Source: Planctomycetota bacterium (GTDB lineage Bacteria > Planctomycetota > Planctomycetia > Pirellulales > Pirellulaceae). From it: a DNA stretch of 64,000 nt. The stretch is from positions 1 to 64,000 of the forward strand of contig CAUJKE010000115.1 in the NCBI GenBank assembly GCA_963205385.1. Direction: 5' to 3'. The position numbers and the translations under genes were made by a program. Shown here in pieces: positions 9,405-18,572 of this stretch. Every line of letters starts with the position of its first letter. Position 1 is the stretch's first letter. Below the pieces are notes generated by a model. It ran no database searches. It had not been told where the DNA came from and was given only the letters and a program-made list of their open reading frames with translations.

Positions 9405-9461
9405 TGCCGAGTACTCCAGGTGCTTGAAAATCGCGCCGCACAACAAGCGTTTGACAGATCG

Positions 9462-10583
9462 CTACGGCGCCGGCTCTTCCGGCACCTGGTCGACGCCGGC
9501 CCCTAGCGGCGGCACAGGTAAATGGCGCGATCCGCACCACGCGAACAGGACGTTGCGGACTTCGTTCACGAAGCTGAGCGGCTCAGTAGCCGTGAGCGTG
9601 TTGAAGAGCTCTCCCAAGGCGACATAACCCCCACTGACGACCTCCACTTGTCCTTCGACGACCTTTACGAACGGAGCGAGCGCGGCGTCGTCGGTGGCAT
9701 TTTGAACGCGATCGGCGACTTCCTCCCGGCCGACAATTTCCACCATCCACCTCAGGAGCTCGCGCATTACTTCAGCATACGGCTTCGTGTGTTTTTGATC
9801 GAGTTCGATCGACAGCAAGTCGATGCCGACCAGCAATTGTTCCATCTGCTCCAAAAAGATGCCGACCTGGTCGCCCACAATCACGTGTCCATGTTGGGGC
9901 GCGATGATTTCGACGGCCGGCGTGAGCGCGCGGATCTGCCGCACGGCAAAGCGCAAGACTTCGCGCGACGGCATATAAATCTGGTGAAAATGCGCGACGC
10001 CTGCCCAATCGTGTTCTTCGGCGAACAGATGGACGCGGCCCAGTTGGTTCAGTCCGCCGAACAGGTCGCCGGAGAAGAGCGTGCGAATCTCGGGATCGTA
10101 GAACGCCACCGCGCCGCGAAAATGACAAAACGGCGTAGGCACGACTTGCCACCGCGGCGTGTTGCCGAGCACCATCGTTCGACGATCCGTCTCGCCAGCG
10201 AATTCGAGCCGCCCCGGGACGAAGGCCAAATGCTGCGCCAGGCGCCACGTTTCTTGCGACGTGACGAGGCTCATCCGCGCGTTGGCCGCGCAAAACTCCG
10301 GCGCGTTGCCGATCACGTCGGGATCCTGATGATTGACGGAAATCGAGTTGACCTGGCTTATTCCGCCAATGAGCTGCGAGAGATTAGCGTCGATGACGGG
10401 GAAGTCGTAACGCGAACCGGGGTCGATGCAGACGTTGTAAGGGCGCGGCGCTTCATCGAAAATCCGCAAGTACGTGTTGCATTGCAACAGCGACGTGGGG
10501 TTGCGGTAGCCGATCATCCAACAGTTCGGGGCGATGCGGAGCGGCTGGGGCGACAAAGGTCGCGGCGCGGCGGGAGTGGTCAT
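9462..10583 (-). CDS. ODP-type metallo-beta-lactamase-fold protein (di-iron, O2/NO related)
   Basis: 373 residues. MBL-fold metal ligands are in the variant form seen in oxygen-binding di-iron ODP domains and flavodiiron-related proteins: NHQDPDV replaces HxHxDH, followed by PTPFCHFRGAV, the Asp of LFSGDLFGG, and APQHGHVI. This ligand set binds two irons rather than zinc in characterised relatives and handles O2 or NO. No flavodoxin domain is attached; the C-terminal 120 residues are helical and unrecognised. Start ATG 10583 has GAGAG seven bases upstream and avoids overlap with the Hsp70 gene; the open frame to 10700 would overlap it. Lies 55 bases after Hsp70 and 57 before the halogenase. 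A sensor or redox-partner role is inference. Confidence 0.82.
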   Translation of the reverse strand: MTTPAAPRPLSPQPLRIAPNCWMIGYRNPTSLLQCNTYLRIFDEAPRPYNVCIDPGSRYDFPVIDANLSQLIGGISQVNSISVNHQDPDVIGNAPEFCAANARMSLVTSQETWRLAQHLAFVPGRLEFAGETDRRTMVLGNTPRWQVVPTPFCHFRGAVAFYDPEIRTLFSGDLFGGLNQLGRVHLFAEEHDWAGVAHFHQIYMPSREVLRFAVRQIRALTPAVEIIAPQHGHVIVGDQVGIFLEQMEQLLVGIDLLSIELDQKHTKPYAEVMRELLRWMVEIVGREEVADRVQNATDDAALAPFVKVVEGQVEVVSGGYVALGELFNTLTATEPLSFVNEVRNVLFAWCGSRHLPVPPLGAGVDQVPEEPAP

Positions 10584-10638
10584 GGCACTGCTCTCAATTG
10601 GAGGGGTGAGGGAAAGTCCGGCTCCACGGCGAACCGCG

Positions 10639-12372
10639 CTAATCCTGGGTTTCTTCGACAACTTCCTGAGACGCCGCGGCAGGCGACTGCCGAAACGCAA
10701 ACGGCATCAACCTGCGCAAGAAGGACTTCACCGTTGATTCCTCGTCAGCGGGCGACTCCTCAGGCGACGAAACGAGGACCACCGGCGGCGGAGCATCCAC
10801 CGCATGGACCCAACGGTCCATCTCCTGGTAACTCGCGAAGCCAGGCGCGGCCATGACTACCTGCTTCCAGCGCGCGCGGTGCGCTTCAGAAACACTGCCG
10901 ACGCGGGCAGTCTCCAGATGCACGACACGATCGGTATAACGAATTCTCGCCTCGACGCTGATGCGACCTTGCGAATTATAAGCGTAGGTCACTTCGACAG
11001 GCCATTGATCGGTCATATCCGGGGGCAAGTTGCGAATGGCGACGCGGCCGATGAGCACACACTTCTCAGGATCGGTGCTTTCCCCTTCCAGCACTTTGAT
11101 GATGATGGAATGTTGATTATTTTGCCGTGTGGCAAAGTCGCGCGTCACCTTGGCGGGAAGCGGCGTTCCGCGCGGCAAAAGGATCTTGTTGATCTTGCGG
11201 CCGTCGTCTGGATCGACACCTTCGATTCCCAAGCTATGCGTACTGACATTGATCAAATCAAAGTGCGGCATGCGGCCGATCGCTTCCCCGACTTGCAATA
11301 AATTCGCGGCGAAGAGCGCCGCGCCGCGCGCGACCGCTTCATCGGGGCTGATGCGCCCATCCGGCTCTTTGCCAAACTTCTTCCGCAAGGCTTGCGAAAT
11401 CATAGGCATCCGCGTAGCGCCGCCGACGAGCAGAAGTTGCGTGAGCTCGCCGGTTTTCCAGCCTGCGGTCGCAAACAGTCGCGCGCACAGCGCCAGCGTC
11501 TTGTCGAGCAAGTCCGCTGTCATCTCCTCAAACTCGGCGCGCGTGACGCGAACTTTGGAGATTTTGCCCTCGAAGGTGAGTGACACCGTCGTGTGGCTGC
11601 GGAGGCTCAGCGCGACTTTGGCGCGCACCGCAAGTTGCAATAGGACATCGAGCCCCGCAGCCGTATCGCGCGGATCGATCTCGTGCTCCCGGATAAAACA
11701 TTCCGCGAAGCGATCCGCCAAACGCATGTCCCAATCGTGACCCCCCAGGTCGGGCAAGTGATCGGTCGCGACGGTGCGAATGGTCCCGTCCGCAATTTCG
11801 ATCAACGTGGCTTCAAACGTGTATCCACCGAGGTCGTAAATGAGGAATCGAGCGGGCGCGGCGGGGTTCACCTGAGGGTCGAACAGCGGCGTGTGTTCAC
11901 CATAGGCCACGACGGCGGCCACCGGTTCGTTCATAATATCCAGCACTCGCAAGCCAGCCATTTCGCCGGCGGCGGCGGTTGCTTGCCGTTGCGCCTCGTT
12001 AAAATGGGCGGGCACCGTAATCACGACGCCCCCTTCATTCCCCAGCCCATACAGCAACGACAAACGGAGTTGGTTCAGAATGCAAGCTTGCAACACTTCC
12101 GGTGGCACGCGGAGGCCATTGATCGGCTGATGATAGTAGGGCTGCCCCATGTCCCGTTTGGGACACGCCGCCAGGTACGAAGCCCGCGAGCGCCCGCGTA
12201 AGCGAGCTTCCTGTCCGACCACCGTGCGATCGACATCGAATAACACCACGCTCGGCACAAGGCATTCGCCTTCGCGGTCGCGGAGGATTTCAGAATGCCC
12301 GGCGGCGTTGACCCTGGCCGCAACCGTGTGCGTCGTCCCCAGATCGATGCCTACCGCAAACAAATTCGACAT
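10639..12372 (-). CDS. Hsp70-family chaperone, divergent DnaK-like
   Basis: 577 residues. The nucleotide-binding domain is intact: [11 protein letters not shown] (phosphate 1), the conserved FNEAQRQAT and [12 protein letters not shown] segments, [14 protein letters not shown] (phosphate 2) and [11 protein letters not shown] beta-rich substrate domain spans about 390-510. The C-terminal helical lid is short and unlike DnaK, ending in an acidic tail rather than the usual one. It is thus a client-specialised Hsp70 rather than the housekeeping DnaK; no dnaJ or grpE is adjacent. First gene of the likely Hsp70-ODP-halogenase operon. Confidence 0.9.
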   Translation of the reverse strand: MSNLFAVGIDLGTTHTVAARVNAAGHSEILRDREGECLVPSVVLFDVDRTVVGQEARLRGRSRASYLAACPKRDMGQPYYHQPINGLRVPPEVLQACILNQLRLSLLYGLGNEGGVVITVPAHFNEAQRQATAAAGEMAGLRVLDIMNEPVAAVVAYGEHTPLFDPQVNPAAPARFLIYDLGGYTFEATLIEIADGTIRTVATDHLPDLGGHDWDMRLADRFAECFIREHEIDPRDTAAGLDVLLQLAVRAKVALSLRSHTTVSLTFEGKISKVRVTRAEFEEMTADLLDKTLALCARLFATAGWKTGELTQLLLVGGATRMPMISQALRKKFGKEPDGRISPDEAVARGAALFAANLLQVGEAIGRMPHFDLINVSTHSLGIEGVDPDDGRKINKILLPRGTPLPAKVTRDFATRQNNQHSIIIKVLEGESTDPEKCVLIGRVAIRNLPPDMTDQWPVEVTYAYNSQGRISVEARIRYTDRVVHLETARVGSVSEAHRARWKQVVMAAPGFASYQEMDRWVHAVDAPPPVVLVSSPEESPADEESTVKSFLRRLMPFAFRQSPAAASQEVVEETQD

Positions 12373-12553
12373 GGAGGTTCCCTTCCGCTTACAACCGCGG
12401 CCAGATTGTCAGAGGACTCTGCGGGGAGAATAAACTAAGATCGCATACAACATAATAAGCATGGTCGCAGCGCGAACGCAAACAAGTAACGCACCCGGCG
12501 GTTAAAACTTAACGCGCGCTCCGACGCACATCGCTCCGCGGTGGGCGCGCTGG

Positions 12554-12979
12554 TCAAGTTTGCGACTCGCAGAAGGGGACGATCGGAGAAGAGGACTGGG
12601 TCAACTGCGCAATGGTCACGCTCGCGAGCGCCGCTTCCGTGGCGGCATACACCCGATCGAGTTCAGCATGTAACGGACAAAGGCTAGTGTGCGAAGGTAT
12701 TCCCAGCGGGCACTCCCGAATGCGTTCCAGCGAACCGACGGCGTTGACCACGTCCAAGATCGTAATCTTCTCAGGACTGATGGTGAGGCCGTAACCCCCC
12801 CCCGGCCCGGAGCGAGAAGCCAACAGGCCGGCACTAATCAATTCCTGCAAAACCTTGTGGAGGTATCGCCGCGGAATTTGCGTGATACGCGCAAGCTGAT
12901 CGGCCGACTCGGTCAACTCTGGATTTCGACCGAGCCAGACGACGGCGCGTAATGCATATTCGGCAGTTTTGGGTAACAT
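12554..12979 (-). CDS. Rrf2-family transcriptional regulator, NsrR-like context
   Basis: 141 residues. N-terminal winged helix of the Rrf2 family (KTAEYALRAVVWLG, IPRRYLHKVLQELISAGLLAS, GPGGGYGL). The cofactor loop has only two cysteines, RECPLG and LCPLH, spaced C-X10-C; classical NsrR/IscR have three. It is divergently placed from the quinol NO reductase, so it probably represses that gene and is relieved by NO, as NsrR is. A two-Cys loop could still bind a cluster with another ligand or act by thiol chemistry. Family call is firm; signal is inference. Confidence 0.9.
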   Translation of the reverse strand: MLPKTAEYALRAVVWLGRNPELTESADQLARITQIPRRYLHKVLQELISAGLLASRSGPGGGYGLTISPEKITILDVVNAVGSLERIRECPLGIPSHTSLCPLHAELDRVYAATEAALASVTIAQLTQSSSPIVPFCESQT

Positions 12980-13015
12980 CGCGATTTGCCTCCACCCCCA
13001 ATTGCAATCCTACAC

Positions 13016-13027
13016 CTATAGATATAG
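13016..13027. promoter_or_regulatory. Candidate Rrf2-regulator operator in the divergent norZ region
   Basis: CTATA-N2-TATAG inverted repeat, flanked by TTGC and GCAA in a wider dyad, 37 bases upstream of the regulator start. Rrf2 proteins bind A/T-rich dyads of this size near their own promoters. Assignment is inference from position and symmetry. Confidence 0.4.
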
Positions 13028-13084
13028 AATCGCAACCGCGCTGGATCAACATCCGCTGACTCAACCGTTATTATATCGGTTACG

Positions 13085-13143
13085 TTCCGCACAACTGGTG
13101 CGGAAAATCCGGGTGGGTCAACGCGGGTTGGTCCGTTCCGCAC
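13085..13143. promoter_or_regulatory. Perfect palindrome plus third half-site upstream of norZ
   Basis: TTCCGCAC at 13085-13092 and GTGCGGAA at 13098-13105 form a perfect 8-bp inverted repeat with a 5-base spacer. The same half-site TTCCGCAC recurs at 13136-13143. The pattern looks like an operator with an extra half-site for a dimeric regulator, 104 to 162 bases upstream of the norZ start. Confidence 0.5.
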
Positions 13144-13246
13144 ACATTGGCCTCCGAGTGCGCGCTAATCCGCGCAGGTTTTTGGCCAATTTAGCGTTCG
13201 TAATGCCCATGATTCGAAACCCATATCCTACAAGACGAGGATCGAG

Positions 13247-15475
13247 ATGAAGCGGCTTTGGATGTCCTTTGTTCTCATGATGGTGGCCTCATTTGCCGTG
13301 CTGGGGTGGATCGGCAAACGGATTTACGAGGAGGCTCCGCCGATTGCCGAGCGCGTCGTGACGACCACCGGCGAGGTCATCGTTGACGATGGCCAGATTC
13401 AAGCAGGCCAGAATGTCTGGCAATCGCTCGGTGGTATGCAAGTTGGCTCGATCTGGGGACACGGCAGTTATGTCGCCCCGGACTGGACCGCCGACTGGTT
13501 GCACCGGGAAGCGATGTTCATTCTCGACCACTGGTCGCAGAGCGCGTATCAAAAAGATTACGAAGAGCTCGACCTGGAGCGGCAGCACCAGTTGACGGGT
13601 CGCCTGACGCAGTTGATGCGCACCAACACCTATGATCCGGCGACCGGCGTGATCACGATCGATCCGCTGCGCGCCGAAGCGTTCGAAGAGAATGTCAAGC
13701 ATTACTCGGAGATATTTTCCCAAGGCAATCCGGACTATGCGATTCCCGCCGGCGCCGTCACCGACAAGGATCGCTTGCGACAATTGTCGGCGTTTTTCTT
13801 CTGGTCGTCGTGGGCCGCCTCCACGGATCGGCCAAATGACACGATTACCTATACGAACAACTGGCCTTACGAACCGTTGGTGGGGAACCGCGCGACGGGC
13901 GATGCGGTGGTCTGGACCGGCGTGAGCATCATCATGCTGCTAGCCGGGATCTCCGGCATGGCGTGGTGGTATGCGTCGCGCCGCGCGGAGGAAGAAGAGT
14001 TCGCGCCGCCGACCGACGATCCGCTCGCACGTTGGGTTGCGACGCCTTCCCAGCGCGCGACGATCAAGTATTTTTGGGTGGTTTCCGCCCTGATTTTGCT
14101 GCAAATGTCTTTGGGCGTGGTCGTGGCGCACTACGGCGTCGAGGGGGATGGCTTTTATGGATTTCCTCTTTCGGAATGGGTTCCCTACAGCGTAGCGCGC
14201 ACGTGGCATGTTCAATTGGGATTGTTCTGGATCGCCACGGCCTGGTTGGCGGCCGGTTTGTTCATCGGCCCGCTGGTCAGTGAGACCGAACCCAAAGGCC
14301 AACGCCTGGGGGTGAACGTACTCTTTGGCGCGTTGCTGCTGGTTGTGGTTGGCTCGCTCACCGGAGAATGGCTCAGCATTCACAATCACATGTCGGATGT
14401 GGTTTCCTTTTATCTGGGCCATCAAGGTTATGAATACGTCGAATTAGGCCGGGTGTGGCAACTAGCGCTGTTTGCCGGTCTTCTGCTCTGGCTGTTCTTA
14501 ATGATTCGGGCGCTGCTGCCGGCCTTACGCTCGCAAGGGGAGCAGAAGCAACTCGTGGCCTTGTTGACAGTCGCCACGGGGGCAATCGCGCTCTTCTATG
14601 GCGCTGGTTTGACTTGGGGGCAGCACACGAATCTCTCCATCGTTGAATATTGGCGGTGGTGGGTAGTGCACTTGTGGGTGGAAGGCTTCTTCGAAGTGTT
14701 CGCCACCACCGTGATCGCGTTTGTCTTCATGCGGCTCCACCTCATTCGTCCCGGCGTCGCCGCCGCGGCGGCCTTGCTCTCCGCCACCGTCTTTCTAGCA
14801 GGCGGAATCATCGGCACCTGCCATCACCTCTATTTTTCAGGCACGCCGCCGGTGGCCCTGGCCTGGGGCTCGGTGTTCAGCGCGCTCGAAGTCGTCCCGC
14901 TCGCCCTGGTGGCGTTCGACGCGACGGAAGACTTGCGTCGCTCGCGAACTGCTCCCTGGGTGCGACATTACAAGTGGCCCATTTACTTCTTCATCTCCGT
15001 GGCCTTCTGGAACATGGTGGGCGCGGGATTGTTCGGATTTATGATCAACCCGCCGATCGCGCTGTATTACATGCAGGGGCTCAACACGACGCCGCTGCAC
15101 GGACACGCGGCTTTGTTCGGCGTCTACGGGATGTTGGGAATCGGGCTGATGCTGCTCTGCTTGCGTGTGCTCATTCCCGGCGTCGAGTGGCGGGACGGTT
15201 TGATCCGGTTCTCCTTCTGGGCGCTCAATATCGGATTGATGGCCATGTGCATGCTCAGCTTGCTGCCGGTTGGACTGATGCAGACGCAGGCCTCCGTCCA
15301 ACATGGTTACTGGTACGCGCGTAGCGCGGAGTTTATGCAGACTCCGCTGATGCAGACTTTGCGCTGGATGCGCGTTCCCGGCGACACCATTTTCTTCGCC
15401 GGCGCCGTGGTTCTGGTGCTCTTTGTGGCGGGGCTGAAGTTGGGGTATTCCTTCAAGAAGACCGATTCCACTTGA
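13247..15475 (+). CDS. norZ: Quinol-dependent nitric oxide reductase (qNOR)
   Basis: 742 residues, the usual length for single-subunit qNOR. It reduces 2 NO to N2O with electrons from quinol in the inner membrane. An N-terminal anchor helix precedes a cytochrome-c-like hydrophilic domain without heme motif (QNVWQSLGGMQVGSIWGHGSY), then a 13-helix heme-copper oxidase-like core: heme ligand His in ARTWHVQLGLFW, WVEGFFEVFAT with the glutamates of the non-heme iron site, the His pair of GTCHHLYFSG, and HGHAALFGVYGMLG. Start ATG 13247 follows GAGGATCGAG. The Rrf2 gene is divergent and a small protein gene follows after 61 bases. Role: NO detoxification or denitrification; no other denitrification genes are visible. 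Confidence 0.96.
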   Translation: MKRLWMSFVLMMVASFAVLGWIGKRIYEEAPPIAERVVTTTGEVIVDDGQIQAGQNVWQSLGGMQVGSIWGHGSYVAPDWTADWLHREAMFILDHWSQSAYQKDYEELDLERQHQLTGRLTQLMRTNTYDPATGVITIDPLRAEAFEENVKHYSEIFSQGNPDYAIPAGAVTDKDRLRQLSAFFFWSSWAASTDRPNDTITYTNNWPYEPLVGNRATGDAVVWTGVSIIMLLAGISGMAWWYASRRAEEEEFAPPTDDPLARWVATPSQRATIKYFWVVSALILLQMSLGVVVAHYGVEGDGFYGFPLSEWVPYSVARTWHVQLGLFWIATAWLAAGLFIGPLVSETEPKGQRLGVNVLFGALLLVVVGSLTGEWLSIHNHMSDVVSFYLGHQGYEYVELGRVWQLALFAGLLLWLFLMIRALLPALRSQGEQKQLVALLTVATGAIALFYGAGLTWGQHTNLSIVEYWRWWVVHLWVEGFFEVFATTVIAFVFMRLHLIRPGVAAAAALLSATVFLAGGIIGTCHHLYFSGTPPVALAWGSVFSALEVVPLALVAFDATEDLRRSRTAPWVRHYKWPIYFFISVAFWNMVGAGLFGFMINPPIALYYMQGLNTTPLHGHAALFGVYGMLGIGLMLLCLRVLIPGVEWRDGLIRFSFWALNIGLMAMCMLSLLPVGLMQTQASVQHGYWYARSAEFMQTPLMQTLRWMRVPGDTIFFAGAVVLVLFVAGLKLGYSFKKTDST

Positions 15476-15536
15476 TCGACTGACGTCAGACGCCGCGTTG
15501 CGTTCAACCTTAGTTCCCTCTGAGGAGACGAGTGAT

Positions 15537-15779
15537 ATGTACTACCTCTACGGATCCAAAAAGGGCGGGCCGAAAAAGCTGGTCGCAACCTTCGGCTCCG
15601 AACAGCAATTGCTCGCCTATGTTCGCTGGGCGACATTGCAAGACTTCGGTGATCAACGCGGCAAGTTTGAACAAGGGAGTGCGCTCGCAAGCTACGACGC
15701 TTGGGAGCGCGCCACCCAGCCCCTGACCGCTGACGATGCCAGCGAGGCACTCTACAATCCCACGCCTTCGATGCTGTAG
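15537..15779 (+). CDS. Small conserved-looking protein downstream of norZ
   Basis: 80 residues, start ATG 15537 with GAGGAGA eight bases upstream. Begins MYYLYGSKKGGPKKLVATFG, is rich in aromatic and charged residues, and has no signal peptide, membrane span or cysteines. It follows norZ by 61 bases in the same direction, so it is probably co-transcribed. No family recognised; a role with NO reductase is suggested only by position. Confidence 0.65.
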   Translation: MYYLYGSKKGGPKKLVATFGSEQQLLAYVRWATLQDFGDQRGKFEQGSALASYDAWERATQPLTADDASEALYNPTPSML

Positions 15780-15810
15780 GGATGCGGCGCGTTCGGCGAT
15801 CGTCAATCTG

Positions 15811-15836
15811 CGGCCTCACGCCGCGGCCTCACGCCG
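15811..15836 (+). repeat. 13-bp tandem repeat
   Basis: CGGCCTCACGCCG occurs twice in direct tandem (15811-15823 and 15824-15836), followed by CGGC. The unit is itself nearly palindromic. It lies in the gap between the small protein and the convergent DapA-family gene and may contribute to termination. Confidence 0.6.
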
Positions 15837-15868
15837 CGGCTCGTGTGGATAGCACGTCAACCATCGAT

Positions 15869-15910
15869 TCGATCCCATCCATCTCGCCTGGATGGTGAAC
15901 GCATGGGCGA
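15869..15910 (+). repeat. R1 hairpin repeat, divergent copy
   Basis: CCATCCA / TGGATGG perfect 7-bp stem inside the frame shared by the R1 copies at 21.8, 26.9 and 28.4 kb (CCC before the stem, TGA after it). The stem sequence differs but pairing is kept. Least certain member of the family. Confidence 0.4.
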
Positions 15911-15985
15911 ACGATGCGCGACGACCACGCTTTTTCGCCTTTGTACAATATCTGTGGGTGACTTAACGCTTGCGAAGGTCAGGCG

Positions 15986-17023
15986 TCACGGACGGAGCCA
16001 GATATCGCGATGCGTGGCGATGAATTCGTCGTCGTGGAGGTGGGGATAGAGCCGGTAGACGCGGTCGATTTCTTCGGCCTGGCCGGGACTAAGCGATTCG
16101 TTCTCGTCCAAACACCAGATTCCCGCCAGCAATCCCTGGCGGCGCAAAACTTCGTGCAGGCCTGCAATGCAACCAGCGTAATTGTTGGCGGCATCGAAGA
16201 ATGCCGCGTTGCAGTCGGTCACTTCCACCGCACGACGCATAAGTTCCCGCGGTATTGCCTGATTGCGTCGTGCAACCTCTCGGCATTGCTGGAAGAGTTT
16301 CACGGCTTCGCTGGTCCAAACCGACCAGTGCCCGAGCAAGCCGCCGACAATACGCAGTTCCTGACCGCCAGCAAAGCGATACGGAGTTAGCAAGTCGAGC
16401 ACGATGTTGTCGTCGTTGCCTGTGTAGAGAGCCACGTCATAGCGGCCTGCGGCAGCGGCGGCCCGTACAACGTCGAGCGTCTGGTAACGATTGAAGGGCG
16501 CAATCTTGACCGCCAGCAGGTTTTCAATCTCAAAAAACTCCCGCCAGAACCGATAGGAGAGCACACGCCCGCCAACGGCCGGTTGTAGGTAAAAACCAAA
16601 CAGCGGGATGATTTCCGCGATCGCCCGGCAGTGCTGAAGCAAACTCGTGTCGTTTGCCTGGGAGAGTGCCGCCAGGCTTAGAAGTCCACACTCGTAGCCC
16701 AGTCGCCGCAGCAACTCGGCCTCTTGAACCGCCTGCGTTGTAGGACCGCAGATGCCGCCTATCTTGACCACCGGCCGCTGGCTACCGCGCAATTCCTCGG
16801 CAGCCAGTGTTAAAACCGGCTCGAGCAGTCCGACGCTTGGATCGCGAATAGCGAACTGCGTCGTATGCACGGCGACCGCTAGCCCGCCCACACCAGCGGC
16901 GAGGTAATACCTGCACAGTGCGCGCTGCCGGCGCTCATCCAACTTACGCGCCGAGGTCAGGGCCAAGGGGCAGGCGGGAATGACCAGGCCTTGTTGCAGC
17001 GTGTGGCGCAGAGAGAATTCCAT
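15986..17023 (-). CDS. DapA-family aldolase/lyase (dihydrodipicolinate synthase superfamily)
   Basis: 345 residues forming a TIM barrel of the DHDPS/N-acetylneuraminate lyase class I aldolase family. The Schiff-base lysine is in LLAVKIAPFNRY and the catalytic tyrosine in FGFYLQPAVGG; the glycine-rich entry GVGGLAVAVHTTQF replaces the canonical GTTGE segment, so the substrate is probably not aspartate semialdehyde. It follows an epimerase-type gene by 12 bases and is surely in one operon with it. A role in sugar-acid or amino-acid catabolism is inference. Confidence 0.82.
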   Translation of the reverse strand: MEFSLRHTLQQGLVIPACPLALTSARKLDERRQRALCRYYLAAGVGGLAVAVHTTQFAIRDPSVGLLEPVLTLAAEELRGSQRPVVKIGGICGPTTQAVQEAELLRRLGYECGLLSLAALSQANDTSLLQHCRAIAEIIPLFGFYLQPAVGGRVLSYRFWREFFEIENLLAVKIAPFNRYQTLDVVRAAAAAGRYDVALYTGNDDNIVLDLLTPYRFAGGQELRIVGGLLGHWSVWTSEAVKLFQQCREVARRNQAIPRELMRRAVEVTDCNAAFFDAANNYAGCIAGLHEVLRRQGLLAGIWCLDENESLSPGQAEEIDRVYRLYPHLHDDEFIATHRDIWLRP

Positions 17024-17035
17024 AACAGCTTCGAG

Positions 17036-18088
17036 CTAAAAGTCGCCAGCGCGGTTTTCAAAATGTGTCGGCTTATTGTGCGTCTCGCCGCCGCGACGAA
17101 CCCAATCGGCGATCCAGGCGATCATCTGCCGCGGCCCGATGCGAGGATAGCCGAACAACTGGTGCGCCAACTGGCCATTGTTGAGCAAAGCATCGGTCGC
17201 TTCGCTATTGGTAAGCGTGACCGGCTTATTGAGCAATTGGCCAAACTGCTCAGCCACGCGCCGCACACTAAGCAGTTCTGGACCCGCTAAGTTGAGCACG
17301 CGCGCAGGGCTGGCGACACAATCAAACGCGGCCAACGCGGCCGCATTGGCATCACCCTGCCAGAGGACATTGAAGCTTCCCATCGTGAGATCAATCGGCT
17401 CCTCCTTCCAAACCGCCTGGGCAAGATCAACCAAGACCCCGTAGCGCAGTTCATTTGCGTAGTTTAGCCGCAGCAACACCGTCGGTGTGCCCGCTTCGCG
17501 GCTGAAGTACGCAAACGTTCGTTCCCGTCCCAGGACAGTCCAGGCGTATTCACCGGCCGGCGCCGGCGTGTCAGTTTCCACGGAGCCACCGCGCACGACC
17601 GGCGAGAGGCCGTAAACATTGCCGCTGGAGAACGCCACGATCCGGCTGCGATCGAACTTGCGGCAGACCAGGCCCGGCAAATGGACGTTCATTAGCCACG
17701 TAAGCGGTTCATTGCCGGTCGCTCCGAACTTCATACCGGCCAGAAAGACAACGTTGGGGATGTCGGGAAGCTGATCAAGCTGCTTGGGGTCGAGCAGGTC
17801 GCAGGCGAGTGTTTCAACGCCGTGCTGCTCAAGTTGCTCCGCCAAACCGCCGTGAGTGAAACGTGAGACGCCGATAATCCGCCGCCGCACACCTGCTAGA
17901 TCGCTGGCCCGCCGCGCCATCCTAGCCAGCGTTGGCCCCATCTTGCCGCCAACGCCGAGCAGAAGGATGTCCCCTTCGAGCCGCGCCACCGCAGCCACCG
18001 CCGCCTCACTCGGCTCGCTCAACAGATCATCAAGCTGCGCGACGCTGGTGATCTTATCGGGAAAGCGCGAAGTTGCCGACTGATCCAT
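17036..18088 (-). CDS. NAD-dependent epimerase/dehydratase-family protein with altered active site
   Basis: 350 residues. A Rossmann entry LLLGVGGKMGPTLARMA at about residue 38 and the strand IVAFSSGNVYG identify the extended SDR family. The expected YxxxK dyad is not seen: the corresponding region reads EYAWTVLGRERTF, where Tyr is present but Lys is not at the +4 position. It may be inactive as a classical epimerase or use another base. Start ATG 18088 has AGGGGA eight bases upstream; the open frame further upstream belongs to an integrase remnant. First gene of a two-gene operon with the DapA-family enzyme. Confidence 0.78.
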   Translation of the reverse strand: MDQSATSRFPDKITSVAQLDDLLSEPSEAAVAAVARLEGDILLLGVGGKMGPTLARMARRASDLAGVRRRIIGVSRFTHGGLAEQLEQHGVETLACDLLDPKQLDQLPDIPNVVFLAGMKFGATGNEPLTWLMNVHLPGLVCRKFDRSRIVAFSSGNVYGLSPVVRGGSVETDTPAPAGEYAWTVLGRERTFAYFSREAGTPTVLLRLNYANELRYGVLVDLAQAVWKEEPIDLTMGSFNVLWQGDANAAALAAFDCVASPARVLNLAGPELLSVRRVAEQFGQLLNKPVTLTNSEATDALLNNGQLAHQLFGYPRIGPRQMIAWIADWVRRGGETHNKPTHFENRAGDF

Positions 18089-18164
18089 GCTGGAATTCCC
18101 CTGTTGTATCCGCGTCCAGGCGCCGAGAGTTGATTGCACAGGGAGATTTGAAGTCCATGTGCCT

Positions 18165-18385
18165 CTACCGCCCATATTTGAACATGCGATTGAGTCGCCC
18201 GACATGCCGAAGAATGACGTTGCAACACAATCCGTCGCGAATGAATTCCGCGCGCACGAGCTGGAGAGCTTATCGTACTTACTTACCCAAGTAGACGCCC
18301 CGGCCGTCAATCCAAACGACGGTCGGACCCTTGGGTTTGTCGTGGCGATTCGAGAGAATTCTCAGACTCTTGGGGCGACATGGCA
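18165..18385 (-). pseudogene. Decayed tyrosine-recombinase (integrase) N-terminal remnant
   Basis: Just past the 3' end of tRNA-Lys, on the same strand, is a coding fragment reading RPKSLRILSNRHDKPKGP, then VVWIDGRGVYLGK, which ends in a stop. This resembles the N-terminus of planctomycete tyrosine integrases (RPK...GRxVYLGKYGSPES). Beyond the stop, other frames show YDKLSSS and LNRMFKYG, which resemble the next integrase segments, so the gene appears broken by several frameshifts. No catalytic part survives. Identification is by remembered pattern and is moderate. Confidence 0.45.
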
Positions 18386-18499
18386 GCACCTCATCCGAAA
18401 AACGGCAATACCAGGTACTACCGCGCCGCAGAATTTGAGCCGCTCCGCCGACCACCGGCAGGTAATCTAAAGTGAGAATTCGGCAAGACTTAGGGAAAG

Positions 18500-18572
<73 letters not shown>

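Noticed and set aside
9522-10856. 444-codon plus-strand frame across the ODP and Hsp70 genes
   Set aside because: Spans two well-supported minus-strand genes and their gap, with no recognisable domain.
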